From UBA5070 sp039798065 (GTDB lineage: Bacteria; Fibrobacterota; Fibrobacteria; UBA5070), in the NCBI GenBank assembly GCA_039798065.1, contig JBDKGS010000274.1, positions 1 through 5,855 of the forward strand: a stretch of DNA of 5,855 nt, given 5' to 3'. Below are positions 1-5,855 of this stretch, in pieces. The notes beneath the pieces were generated by a model. That model was not told where the DNA came from. It saw only the letters and a program-made list of their open reading frames with translations, and did no database searches. The first letter of the stretch is position 1. Each line of letters starts with the position of its first letter. Position numbers and translations under genes: made by a program.

Positions 1-74
1 ATTCCACGCTTTGCCGGATGGATTGGAACACATCCCGGACCGCCTCTCGCCACTTTTCTACATGCTACCAGGTC
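1..74. other. Left edge upstream of cmk, unassigned
   Basis: This stretch runs from the window edge to the chosen cmk start. All three forward frames are open through it, so it could hold the end of an upstream + strand gene, but none of the three short peptides is recognisable. On the - strand an ATG at 33-31 has a purine-rich AGAGG nine bases upstream, which would fit the start of a divergent gene, but only about ten codons are visible. No convincing promoter for cmk was seen. I leave it unassigned. Confidence 0.3.
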
Positions 75-743
75 ATGCCCAACTCCGGACCTTACACCAT
101 CGCCATCGACGGCCCTTCGGGGACCGGTAAATCGAGCACGGCCAAGGAATTGGCCAAACGTCTGAACATCGATTACCTGGACACCGGCGCCATGTACCGA
201 TGCTTGTCGCTTCGCGCCAAGGAAGCAGGCATCGAACCCGGTGATGCACAGAAATTGACACCGTTGGCCAAGACCCTGGAATTTCTGTTTCCGGAGCCTG
301 GCGTGGTGATCCTGAACGGCGTCGACGTCTCGAAGGCCATCCGCACCCCCGAGGTTTCGGGACGCGTGTCGGCCGACTGCGCCATCCCCGAAGTCCGCGA
401 GGAGCTCGTGGAACGCCAGCGCGCCTACGGACTAGGACGCTCTTGCGTGTTGGACGGGCGCGACATCGGGACCGTGGTGTTCCCGAATGCCAAGTTCAAG
501 TTCTATGTGGACTGTGACCCTCGCGTGCGCGCCAAACGCCGGGTGGCAGAACTTGTCGCCATGGGCCACCCCACCGACTACAACGATGTCCTCTCCAACT
601 TGTTGGAACGCGATCATCTCGACAGCACGCGCGCCGTGGGTCCGTTGCGCCGCGCCGCCGATGCCATCGTGATCGACACCTCGGACATCTCCTTCGAGCA
701 ACAGTGCGAACGCATCCTTTCGGTGGTGCGGGCGGGCATCTGA
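75..743 (+). CDS. cmk: Cytidylate kinase (CMP/dCMP kinase)
   Basis: Phosphorylates CMP and dCMP to the diphosphates with ATP, in the cytoplasm, for pyrimidine nucleotide recycling and for RNA, DNA and lipid precursor supply. The 222-residue product has the normal Cmk length. Visible motifs are the P-loop GPSGTGKSS (residues 13-21), the LDTGAMYR segment (35-42) of the CMP site, DGRDIGT (127-133), and the LID/CMP-contact pattern R179-xxx-D183-xx-R186, matching the spacing of the CMP-contacting Arg-Asp-Arg of the E. coli enzyme as I recall it. The start at 75 puts the P-loop at the usual distance from the N-terminus; an in-frame ATG at 18 would add 19 residues unlike the family. A weak AGG lies just upstream of 75. 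The stop overlaps the next gene's ATG by one base (TGATG), suggesting translational coupling. All expected residues are present, so it is very probably functional. Confidence 0.97.
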   Translation: MPNSGPYTIAIDGPSGTGKSSTAKELAKRLNIDYLDTGAMYRCLSLRAKEAGIEPGDAQKLTPLAKTLEFLFPEPGVVILNGVDVSKAIRTPEVSGRVSADCAIPEVREELVERQRAYGLGRSCVLDGRDIGTVVFPNAKFKFYVDCDPRVRAKRRVAELVAMGHPTDYNDVLSNLLERDHLDSTRAVGPLRRAADAIVIDTSDISFEQQCERILSVVRAGI

Positions 744-1174
744 TGCCGCGCTGGTTAGGGGTTTCGCTGGCGTTCTTCCTTGTGGCCGTCGCCGGATTTT
801 TGCTGTGGGGCAGCTATGGTGGCATGCGACAAAGCTGCGTGGAGACCCCCGTCGATTCGCTCGGCAGTCCTGACGGAATTTGGCAGATCCGATCGTTCCA
901 TTCCGATTGCGGCAGGGCCCGGGGGCTGACGACTCGCATCGCCGTGCGCAAAACCGACGAGGCCTGGACAAAAAGTGACCGCGGCACGACAGATTCCGGT
1001 TTGATCATGATGTTCGCCGACAAGATGCCGGTGACGCTGGGTTGGGCGACCGACACGCTGTGGATGTCGTGTACGGGATGCACCAAGGCCCCCATTTTCT
1101 GGAAGCGCACCGACGGACAACCGTTCCGCATCCACGTGGTCGATTCGGCAGGGACGGCGCTAAAAGCGCCGTAG
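743..1174 (+). CDS. Small membrane-anchored protein, unknown function
   Basis: Codes for 143 residues that I do not recognise as a named protein. Residues 4-23 form one hydrophobic segment after a short basic start (MPRW), so it is probably a signal anchor with the rest outside the cytoplasm, or an uncleaved signal peptide. The soluble part carries four cysteines: C32, C56, and the CTGC pair C110/C113. The run SPDGIW (42-47) followed by a DCG (55-57) and a TTRIAVRK strand recalls the DUF5412-like pattern of small secreted proteins (SPDGKW, then DCGAT), a loose resemblance from memory. There is no lipobox. The ATG at 743 was preferred over one at 704, which would overlap cmk by 40 bases and place 13 extra residues before the membrane segment. 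Its start overlaps the cmk stop by one base, so it is co-transcribed and probably coupled, without implying shared function. Confidence 0.8.
   Translation: MPRWLGVSLAFFLVAVAGFLLWGSYGGMRQSCVETPVDSLGSPDGIWQIRSFHSDCGRARGLTTRIAVRKTDEAWTKSDRGTTDSGLIMMFADKMPVTLGWATDTLWMSCTGCTKAPIFWKRTDGQPFRIHVVDSAGTALKAP
1154..1172 (+). repeat. Perfect 7-bp inverted repeat at a gene end
   Basis: ACGGCGC and GCGCCGT flank a TAAAA loop. The right arm reaches the first base of the TAG stop of the small membrane protein gene. No T-tract follows, so it is not a standard intrinsic terminator. It could stabilise the mRNA 3' end or reduce read-through into the ATPase gene 40 bases downstream, or be a by-product of codon choice. 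Role unproven. Confidence 0.5.
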
Positions 1175-1213
1175 ATCGAAGGCCTGCACCGGGAAATAGG
1201 CTAATTTCCAGGT

Positions 1214-2119
1214 ATGAAGAGCCTTACGCTGGACGGCGTCACCGTCGAACTCCTGCCCCCGGAACCGACGCTCCCCGATTGGATCGGGCAGAACGAACCC
1301 CTGCGACAACTTCTAGCATGTTGGATGGACGGCGACGAAACCGATCCTCCGCTCTCGCCGCGCATCACGGGCGTGCCGGGCGTGGGAAAGACGACGTTGG
1401 CCATGGCCGCTGCCAAGCTGCGCAAACAGGAATGCTGGGTGCAGCAATGCACAAGCGATACTCGCCCCGAAGATCTGATCATCACTCCCATCCTAGGCGA
1501 CTCCGGACGGATTCTGTACCGAGCCTCGGCTTTGCTCACTGCCGTGGTGGAGGGGGGCGTGTGCGTTCTTGACGAAGGCAACCGCATGAGCGAAAAGGCC
1601 TGGGCTTCGCTCGCCGCCTTGCTGGACCACCGGCGAACAGTCGACTCCGTGACGGCAGGTCTTCGCGTGAAGGCGCATGACAATTTCCGGATCTGCGTGA
1701 CCATGAACGAAGATGGATCGACCTTCGATCTGCCCGACTACATCGTCTCGCGCCTCCAACCCAAGGTGGAGATCGGATTCCCCGCCGGAGCAGAAGAAGA
1801 ACGAATTTTGGCACATCACGCGCCGCGCGCTCCCGACGACCTGCGCAAGATCTGCGTGCGTTACCTCCAGGAAGCCCACGGGCTGGACTTGCCATTTTCC
1901 GTCCGCGACGGAATCAACCTGGTGCGGCTTTCGTCGCGACTGGCCGCGCAAGGCGGTGGAACTCCATTGGAGTCGTTCCCGGAGGCTGTGAAGCGCGTTC
2001 TTGGCGCCGAAGCCCTCGATCTCCGTTCACTGCGAGCGCGGCGCCCTGGCCCCGACTCCCACGGCACGGAAGACTTCTTCTTCGATCCGGACGACGACGA
2101 TTTGCATTCGAAGGATTGA
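1214..2119 (+). CDS. MoxR-type AAA+ ATPase
   Basis: A cytoplasmic AAA+ ATPase of 301 residues, close to the usual length of single-domain MoxR/CbbQ/NorQ-type remodelers, which use ATP to remodel or activate a partner protein encoded nearby. Visible in order: Walker A GVPGVGKT (53-60); a CTSDTRPEDL segment (79-88) resembling the MoxR T-S-D-T-x-x-E-D-L signature; Walker B VCVLDE (116-121) followed by the typical GNRM and a long helix (ASLAALLDHR, 131-140); sensor 1 TMN (163-165); and a candidate arginine finger at R180 in IVSRL. All ATPase residues are in place, so it should be active. The C-terminus is unusual: residues 285-301 are strongly acidic with FFF and a DPDDDD run. The start has only a weak, close AGG. 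Substrate unknown; the adjacent 607-residue protein is the obvious candidate partner. The exact MoxR subfamily was not determined. Confidence 0.9.
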   Translation: MKSLTLDGVTVELLPPEPTLPDWIGQNEPLRQLLACWMDGDETDPPLSPRITGVPGVGKTTLAMAAAKLRKQECWVQQCTSDTRPEDLIITPILGDSGRILYRASALLTAVVEGGVCVLDEGNRMSEKAWASLAALLDHRRTVDSVTAGLRVKAHDNFRICVTMNEDGSTFDLPDYIVSRLQPKVEIGFPAGAEEERILAHHAPRAPDDLRKICVRYLQEAHGLDLPFSVRDGINLVRLSSRLAAQGGGTPLESFPEAVKRVLGAEALDLRSLRARRPGPDSHGTEDFFFDPDDDDLHSKD

Positions 2120-2162
2120 TTGAAATGACATTCCAAATCGCACGCGCACCCCTACGCCCTTC

Positions 2163-2187
2163 GAGACATCCCCTTCGGGGATTCCTC
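2163..2187 (+). repeat. Hairpin in the gap before the 607-residue gene
   Basis: In the 97-base gap between the ATPase gene and the next gene, ATCCCC (2168-2173) pairs with GGGGAT (2177-2182) around a TTC loop, and an outer GAG/CTC stem (2163-2165 with 2185-2187) extends it across a 2x2 internal loop. There is no T-tract after it. An AGGA begins at 2188, some 25 bases before the ATG, too far for a normal ribosome site. It could be a processing or attenuation element setting the ratio of the two proteins. The stem is read directly; the role is inference. Confidence 0.5.
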
Positions 2188-2216
2188 AGGACGAACGGGG
2201 TTGCATACGACTCCTG

Positions 2217-4040
2217 ATGTCCGGCGATCTGCTCCATCTGGACGAGCTGCTGCCAGGCCTTTCCGTCCTGCCCGTGAAGCACGGATCCTTGGCTTTCGCG
2301 GAAGCGGCTCGCAAGGTTGTTTTGGTGCACAAGTTCCAGCGCGTGGCTTTGGATCTGCCCTTCGCGATCGCAGACGAATTTTGTCAGGCGGTAGAGCGAT
2401 TGCCCGAAATATGGGCCGCCACTTGGATGCAGGAGGAGCGCAGATGGATCCTTCCCGCCGACCCGTGCGACGCCAGCACCACCGCGGCGCGTATCGCGAT
2501 GCAGGAGCGAATCCAGCTTGTCTTCGTGGACGACGAAAGCCCCACGGCACTGCAAGACGATCCGGACCTACCCGATCCGTCGGTGGTGGAAACGCTGGGC
2601 GCGGCGGAGTATGCCGGAATTTGTCTGCCATCTCTGGAAAAGCTTTCCGACGATTCCACCCGGATTCGTGCGGCGCGCATGGCAGACCGATTGCGAAAAC
2701 TCCCGGCCGCAAAGACACTTCTTGTCGTACGCCTCGCCTTGCTTCCCGATTTGTTGCGCGAGCTGGCGACTCCATCGACAGCCATCCCCGACGAGGAGCT
2801 TGAGCACCCGATTTCGGCTATTGAGCTGCTCCCGCTCGAGCCCAAGCACCTGTTGTTCGCGCTGGGCGAATGGCCTTTCGTGGCACAGGAGACCGAGCGG
2901 CTGCGACAAGATCCGTTCGAACAAATCCCGTCAAGTCGCGCCTGGACGGGGCGATTGCTGGGATGGGCGCGTCGACGCCATTTGGAACGACGCAAGGCTT
3001 CGCGCATACCGCTTTCCCAACTGAAGATGACCGTACGCTTCGCCGAACGGCTCGCGCGCCATTCGGGCCTGCACCAGCCGAGTTTGTGGGATGTGGTGCA
3101 AGCCGCTCGCGCGACATCGGGCGATTCGTTCGCCACCGCCGTGTTGGAGGCCGCCAAGTTCCACGGTCACGAACCGTTGGAACGGGCTCGTTTGAAGGTG
3201 GGGCCGTTCCGCGCCAAAACCCCAGATGACGAATCCCGTCCTTGGACCCACAGGCTTCTCCCGCGACCGCCGCAATGGGCGCAAGTCAAATTGCGTCGCG
3301 AGCCGGAGCCGGAAGAAGCGCGCAGATGGATCCGAGACTGGAAGCCTTTGTCGTTGTGTTCGCATCTGCCGGAAGACGTCGCCATCGAGCGCTTCAATCG
3401 CGAGGTGCGCGAACGCGCCAAGTCCCGCAGCGTCTCGAACCAACCGAGATCCCGCCCCTTCGAATCGAGTCTGCTCGACGGACTCGACATGCGCGAGACG
3501 GTGCGGAATTTCTGGAAGGGCGAAATCTGGGTCAAGGATTTCCCACCGCGCGAACTCAAGCTCGATGCCGCCGTGATCGCCTTCGACGAAGGTGGGCCGT
3601 TCGAGTATCCCCACCGCGGCACATGGTATGCCGAGCACCAGAACGAATCGACGCTCATCTTCTATGCGACAGATCCTGCCGCCGATCCGATCGGCCCCGG
3701 GATCCTCAGGTCGCGCTACGGAGGGCTGGGCCTCCTGTTCCCCCCACGGCAGGTACCCGACGTCTTCGCGATGTCGGAACCTCCGCTGGGAGCCCGGACC
3801 GCGCTGGAAACCCTCGTCGCAGGCGTGTGTCTGTTCGCCCGACAAAAAGCGGTCGCCTACGCCGCCTGGGAGCCGCCAAGCCTGGCTTTGCAGTCGATCG
3901 CGCATACGGTCGGAAAACGTCTGATCCACGTACCGTTGTCCACATTTCCCGCGACGGCGTTGGAAAAGCTGCGGACCTTCCATGTTCTCAACGGCAAGGA
4001 AACGCGCGGCTGGGCCGACAGGTTCATCCAGGGAGAATGA
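2217..4040 (+). CDS. Large MoxR-associated protein, TraB/DUF5682-like N-terminus (tentative)
   Basis: A 607-residue protein without a confident family; no signal peptide or membrane helix, so probably cytoplasmic. Residues 1-185 follow the layout I recall for TraB/DUF5682-like proteins: VLPVKHGS (17-24), a hydrophobic strand VALDLP (43-48), WILPADPCD (77-85), strand LVFVDDE (101-107), then RAARMADRLR (151-160) and strand TLLVVRLALL (167-176), where relatives have a G-x-A-H-like ending. Here the histidine is absent. Residues 205-315 are helical and charged. A proline- and arginine-rich linker (335-420) leads to a C-terminal block (431-515) with WVKDFPPRELK, ESTLIFYATDP and RSRYGGLGLLFPPR, which looks like a conserved core. 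No MIDAS metal site of a vWA domain was seen. It follows the AAA+ gene by 97 bases in the same direction, so it is a plausible partner. The ATG at 2217 is the only reasonable start; no strong ribosome site precedes it. Its last 17 bases overlap the convergent kinase gene. The gene is certain; the function is not. Confidence 0.85.
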   Translation: MSGDLLHLDELLPGLSVLPVKHGSLAFAEAARKVVLVHKFQRVALDLPFAIADEFCQAVERLPEIWAATWMQEERRWILPADPCDASTTAARIAMQERIQLVFVDDESPTALQDDPDLPDPSVVETLGAAEYAGICLPSLEKLSDDSTRIRAARMADRLRKLPAAKTLLVVRLALLPDLLRELATPSTAIPDEELEHPISAIELLPLEPKHLLFALGEWPFVAQETERLRQDPFEQIPSSRAWTGRLLGWARRRHLERRKASRIPLSQLKMTVRFAERLARHSGLHQPSLWDVVQAARATSGDSFATAVLEAAKFHGHEPLERARLKVGPFRAKTPDDESRPWTHRLLPRPPQWAQVKLRREPEPEEARRWIRDWKPLSLCSHLPEDVAIERFNREVRERAKSRSVSNQPRSRPFESSLLDGLDMRETVRNFWKGEIWVKDFPPRELKLDAAVIAFDEGGPFEYPHRGTWYAEHQNESTLIFYATDPAADPIGPGILRSRYGGLGLLFPPRQVPDVFAMSEPPLGARTALETLVAGVCLFARQKAVAYAAWEPPSLALQSIAHTVGKRLIHVPLSTFPATALEKLRTFHVLNGKETRGWADRFIQGE

Positions 4041-5778
4041 CGGATTCCGTCCTGGTGCTACCGGTATGCAACGGCAGCACCACGCGCAGCATGGCACCTT
4101 CGGAAATCCCCGGCACCGCGTAGAGCGAACCTCCGTGACGCTGGGCGATGGCGTACCCGATCGCCAACCCCATCCCCATGCCCTCCGACCGGCGGCTGAA
4201 GAATGGATCGAAGATGCGATCCAGATCTTCCGGAGGAATTCCCGCCCCGGTGTCCGAAATCTCCAGAACGGCCTGTCCTTCGCGCTCCGCAAGGCGAACC
4301 ACCATCGTACCGCCCGAAGACATCGCATGGATCGCGTTCTGGCAAATATTGAGCACCAGATGCTTCAGTTCGTCCTGGTCGCACATCACGACCGGCGCCG
4401 ACTCGAATCCTTCGCGCACAAGTTCGATCCGATGCCGTTTCAGACGGAATCCGACGAGCTCCAGCACGGCTTCGGCGATGACGGAAATCGGCACGGGTCT
4501 GCGCTCCACGACCTCGCCCTGCTGGCGCGCGAACTCCTGCATGCCACGCACGATCTGCGCGATGCGCATCGTCTCGGCTTCCAAACGCCCCAGATCAGTG
4601 ATCACCTGCGGCTGGCCTTCGCACCGCATCTGCAGGATCTGCACGCGCCCCAGGATCACCTGCAGCGGGTTGTTGATCTCGTGCGCGATGCCTCCCGCGA
4701 GCTGTCCGATGCCAGCCAACCTCCCGGCTTGGATCATCCGGCTCTGCATTTCGCTCATGCGACGGTTCGAGGCCATGAGCTCCTCGTACAACCGGGCGTT
4801 TTCCAGCGAAGCGGAGAGCAGGCGAGCCAGCGCGGCGATCCAGTGCCGGACATCCTTCGATGCGACAAATTCCGTCGATTCGTGCGCCACGAGGAGGGCG
4901 CCCAGGTGCCGGCCGGAAGCGACAAGCGGAACCACGAACGCAGCGCCGGCCCCCAAGGAAGACAAATCCTGACCATGGGAAAGGTTGGCGTCCAGGATCG
5001 AGACTTCCTGGGAAACCAGTCCCAGATCGAGCAGAATTCGACAGTCCTCGGGTTGCGCACCGCTCGCGAAGATCCGGATCGCTCGCAAACTTGGTTCGAC
5101 GAAACCCAACGCCACGACCTTGGGCTGGCATCGATCCAGTATGGCTTGGGAGGTCGTCTCGAAGAGGTGCTCCACTTCAAGGCTCTTCCCCAATGTCGAA
5201 GCGACCTCGTACAGGCTGTGCAGTTCGGCCCAGTTGCGACGCATGCCCGCCATATGCTCCATGTTGTCGATTGCCGCGGCAGCCTGGGTTCCGATCAGCC
5301 GAAGCATGTCCATCTGGTGCGTACCGATCGTAGCGGCATCGGTGGATGGGATCAACGCGACCAATCCCACCGTCCGACGCTGGACGACAAGTGGAACCAC
5401 GATCCAACCGGGACCGCCGGGTCCATCCATGGACGGGATCGCCGTTGGCCGAAGCGACTCCATCGCCCATCGAACCACCGCATCGTCCTCCAGCTCGCGA
5501 AACCGCAGCAGAGCCTGCGGCCCCATCCCCTGCGAATACAATTCGCGAGTACGACAATTCCCGTCACCAACCCTGATGGTGATCGCCGACCAGGGAAGCA
5601 CCCGGGCGAATGTGGAGGCCATGGCCACGGCCATGCTTTGAAAATCGGCCGCATCTCCGACGGCTTCCGCGAGCTGTTGAAAGCTCAGCACATCGTCGAG
5701 CGTCTGGCGCAACGACGCCCGTTCGCGCTCCGAGGTTTCCAGAAGCGAGCGCATCAATTCCATGGACTGGCCGCTCAC
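4024..5778 (-). CDS. Soluble sensor histidine kinase with two GAF-like domains
   Basis: A 584-residue kinase that autophosphorylates a histidine and would pass the phosphate to a response regulator not seen here. Order: coiled-coil start (about 6-35); GAF-like domain 1 (about 36-172); GAF-like domain 2 (about 185-328); a signalling helix (329-352); HisKA with the phosphoacceptor H366 in GGIAHEINNPL; and HATPase with N box NICQNAIHAM (N477, N481), G1 box DTGAGI (509-514), F box FDPFFSRR (523-530) and G2 box GMGMGL (533-538). It has no membrane segment, so it senses in the cytoplasm; the GAF ligand is unknown. The HEINNPL form of the H box is typical of NtrB-like kinases. The start is GTG at 5778, overlapping the previous gene's TGA as GTGA; an ATG at 5763 is the alternative, and the frame is also open to the window edge. 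All catalytic motifs are intact. Confidence 0.95.
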   Translation of the reverse strand: MSGQSMELMRSLLETSERERASLRQTLDDVLSFQQLAEAVGDAADFQSMAVAMASTFARVLPWSAITIRVGDGNCRTRELYSQGMGPQALLRFRELEDDAVVRWAMESLRPTAIPSMDGPGGPGWIVVPLVVQRRTVGLVALIPSTDAATIGTHQMDMLRLIGTQAAAAIDNMEHMAGMRRNWAELHSLYEVASTLGKSLEVEHLFETTSQAILDRCQPKVVALGFVEPSLRAIRIFASGAQPEDCRILLDLGLVSQEVSILDANLSHGQDLSSLGAGAAFVVPLVASGRHLGALLVAHESTEFVASKDVRHWIAALARLLSASLENARLYEELMASNRRMSEMQSRMIQAGRLAGIGQLAGGIAHEINNPLQVILGRVQILQMRCEGQPQVITDLGRLEAETMRIAQIVRGMQEFARQQGEVVERRPVPISVIAEAVLELVGFRLKRHRIELVREGFESAPVVMCDQDELKHLVLNICQNAIHAMSSGGTMVVRLAEREGQAVLEISDTGAGIPPEDLDRIFDPFFSRRSEGMGMGLAIGYAIAQRHGGSLYAVPGISEGAMLRVVLPLHTGSTRTESVILPG

Positions 5779-5855
5779 CGGAACGCTTCGCCCAACGAGG
5801 CCGCGCGCTCCACTTCCGCCGCGACAGCAGCCTGCAGGACCGGAAGATCCTCCTC
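5775..5855 (-). CDS. C-terminal 26 residues of an unidentified gene
   Basis: Reading leftward from the right edge, one - strand frame ends at TGA (5777-5775) after 26 residues, rich in Ala and Glu (LPVLQAAVAAEVERAASL) and predicted to be an amphipathic helix. The stop overlaps the kinase GTG in a GTGA junction, the classic arrangement of coupled genes, and this is the main support for calling it a gene end. The gene continues beyond the window and cannot be identified. An upstream regulator or response regulator would be natural for a kinase operon, but nothing here shows it. The kinase frame is also open to the edge, so a longer kinase start is the competing explanation. Confidence 0.6.
   Translation of the reverse strand, partial: EEDLPVLQAAVAAEVERAASLGEAFR

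Noticed and set aside
1154..1180. Intrinsic terminator after the small membrane protein gene.
   Set aside because: The stem is good but is followed by AGATCGAAGG, not a T-run, so it is listed only as an inverted repeat.
1042..1572. A 176-codon + strand frame spanning the junction of the membrane protein and ATPase genes.
   Set aside because: It overlaps two better-supported genes in another frame, including the Walker A region, and its product is Arg-rich without motifs.
2120..2155. TTGAAA at 2120-2125 as a -35 box for a promoter before the 607-residue gene.
   Set aside because: No acceptable -10 hexamer is found 16-18 bases downstream; the region there is GC-rich.
2466..2484. D-A-S-T-T (residues 85-89 of the 607-residue protein) as a vWA MIDAS motif.
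   Set aside because: A MIDAS is DxSxS at the end of a hydrophobic strand; the serine is replaced by threonine, the preceding residues are P-A-D-P-C, and the later conserved Thr and Asp of a vWA domain are not evident.
2438..3333. A 14-base direct repeat, GCGCAGATGGATCC, at 2438-2451 and 3320-3333.
   Set aside because: Both copies lie in frame in the same gene and code for the same short R-R-W-I run; only two copies, and nothing else suggests a mobile or regulatory repeat.
2931..4328. A 465-codon open frame on the - strand, antisense to the 607-residue gene and running into the kinase gene.
   Set aside because: It has no recognisable motifs, is Arg/Gly/Pro-rich as expected of a shadow frame in GC-rich DNA, starts inside the ATPase domain of a clear kinase gene, and opposes a gene with convincing protein character.
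4148..4972. A 274-codon + strand frame opposite the histidine kinase.
   Set aside because: Its product is Ser/Arg/Thr/Cys-rich without domains and lies wholly across kinase motifs that are intact on the other strand.

Overview
The window looks like ordinary bacterial chromosome, GC-rich (about 60% by eye), densely coding, with NTG starts and overlapping stop/start codons. There is no RNA gene, insertion sequence, CRISPR array or phage gene. The housekeeping gene cmk anchors it as chromosomal. The lineage cannot be assigned from the sequence alone; composition and gene content would suit a Gram-negative environmental lineage such as Fibrobacterota or the former Deltaproteobacteria, but this is a weak guess.

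Layout. On the + strand four genes run in one direction: cytidylate kinase (75-743), a small membrane-anchored protein of unknown function whose start overlaps the cmk stop (743-1174), a MoxR-type AAA+ ATPase (1214-2119), and a 607-residue protein with no confident family (2217-4040). On the - strand, converging on them, is a soluble two-GAF sensor histidine kinase (4024-5778). Its start overlaps the stop codon of another gene entering from the right edge (5775-5855). The convergent genes overlap by 17 bp at their 3' ends, so no room is left for an intergenic terminator.

How the genes may work together. Cmk recycles CMP/dCMP, and its coupling to the small membrane protein is positional only. 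The most interesting unit is the AAA+ ATPase with the 607-residue protein. MoxR ATPases act with a partner encoded next door, usually a von Willebrand factor A (vWA) protein. Here the neighbour shows no vWA metal site. Its N-terminal third instead has the layout I recall for the TraB/DUF5682-like proteins that occur in some MoxR-vWA loci, with the usual catalytic-looking histidine position replaced. I propose the pair as a two-gene MoxR-effector module; this is inference from order and motif layout. The histidine kinase belongs to a separate - strand operon, and no response regulator is visible for it here.
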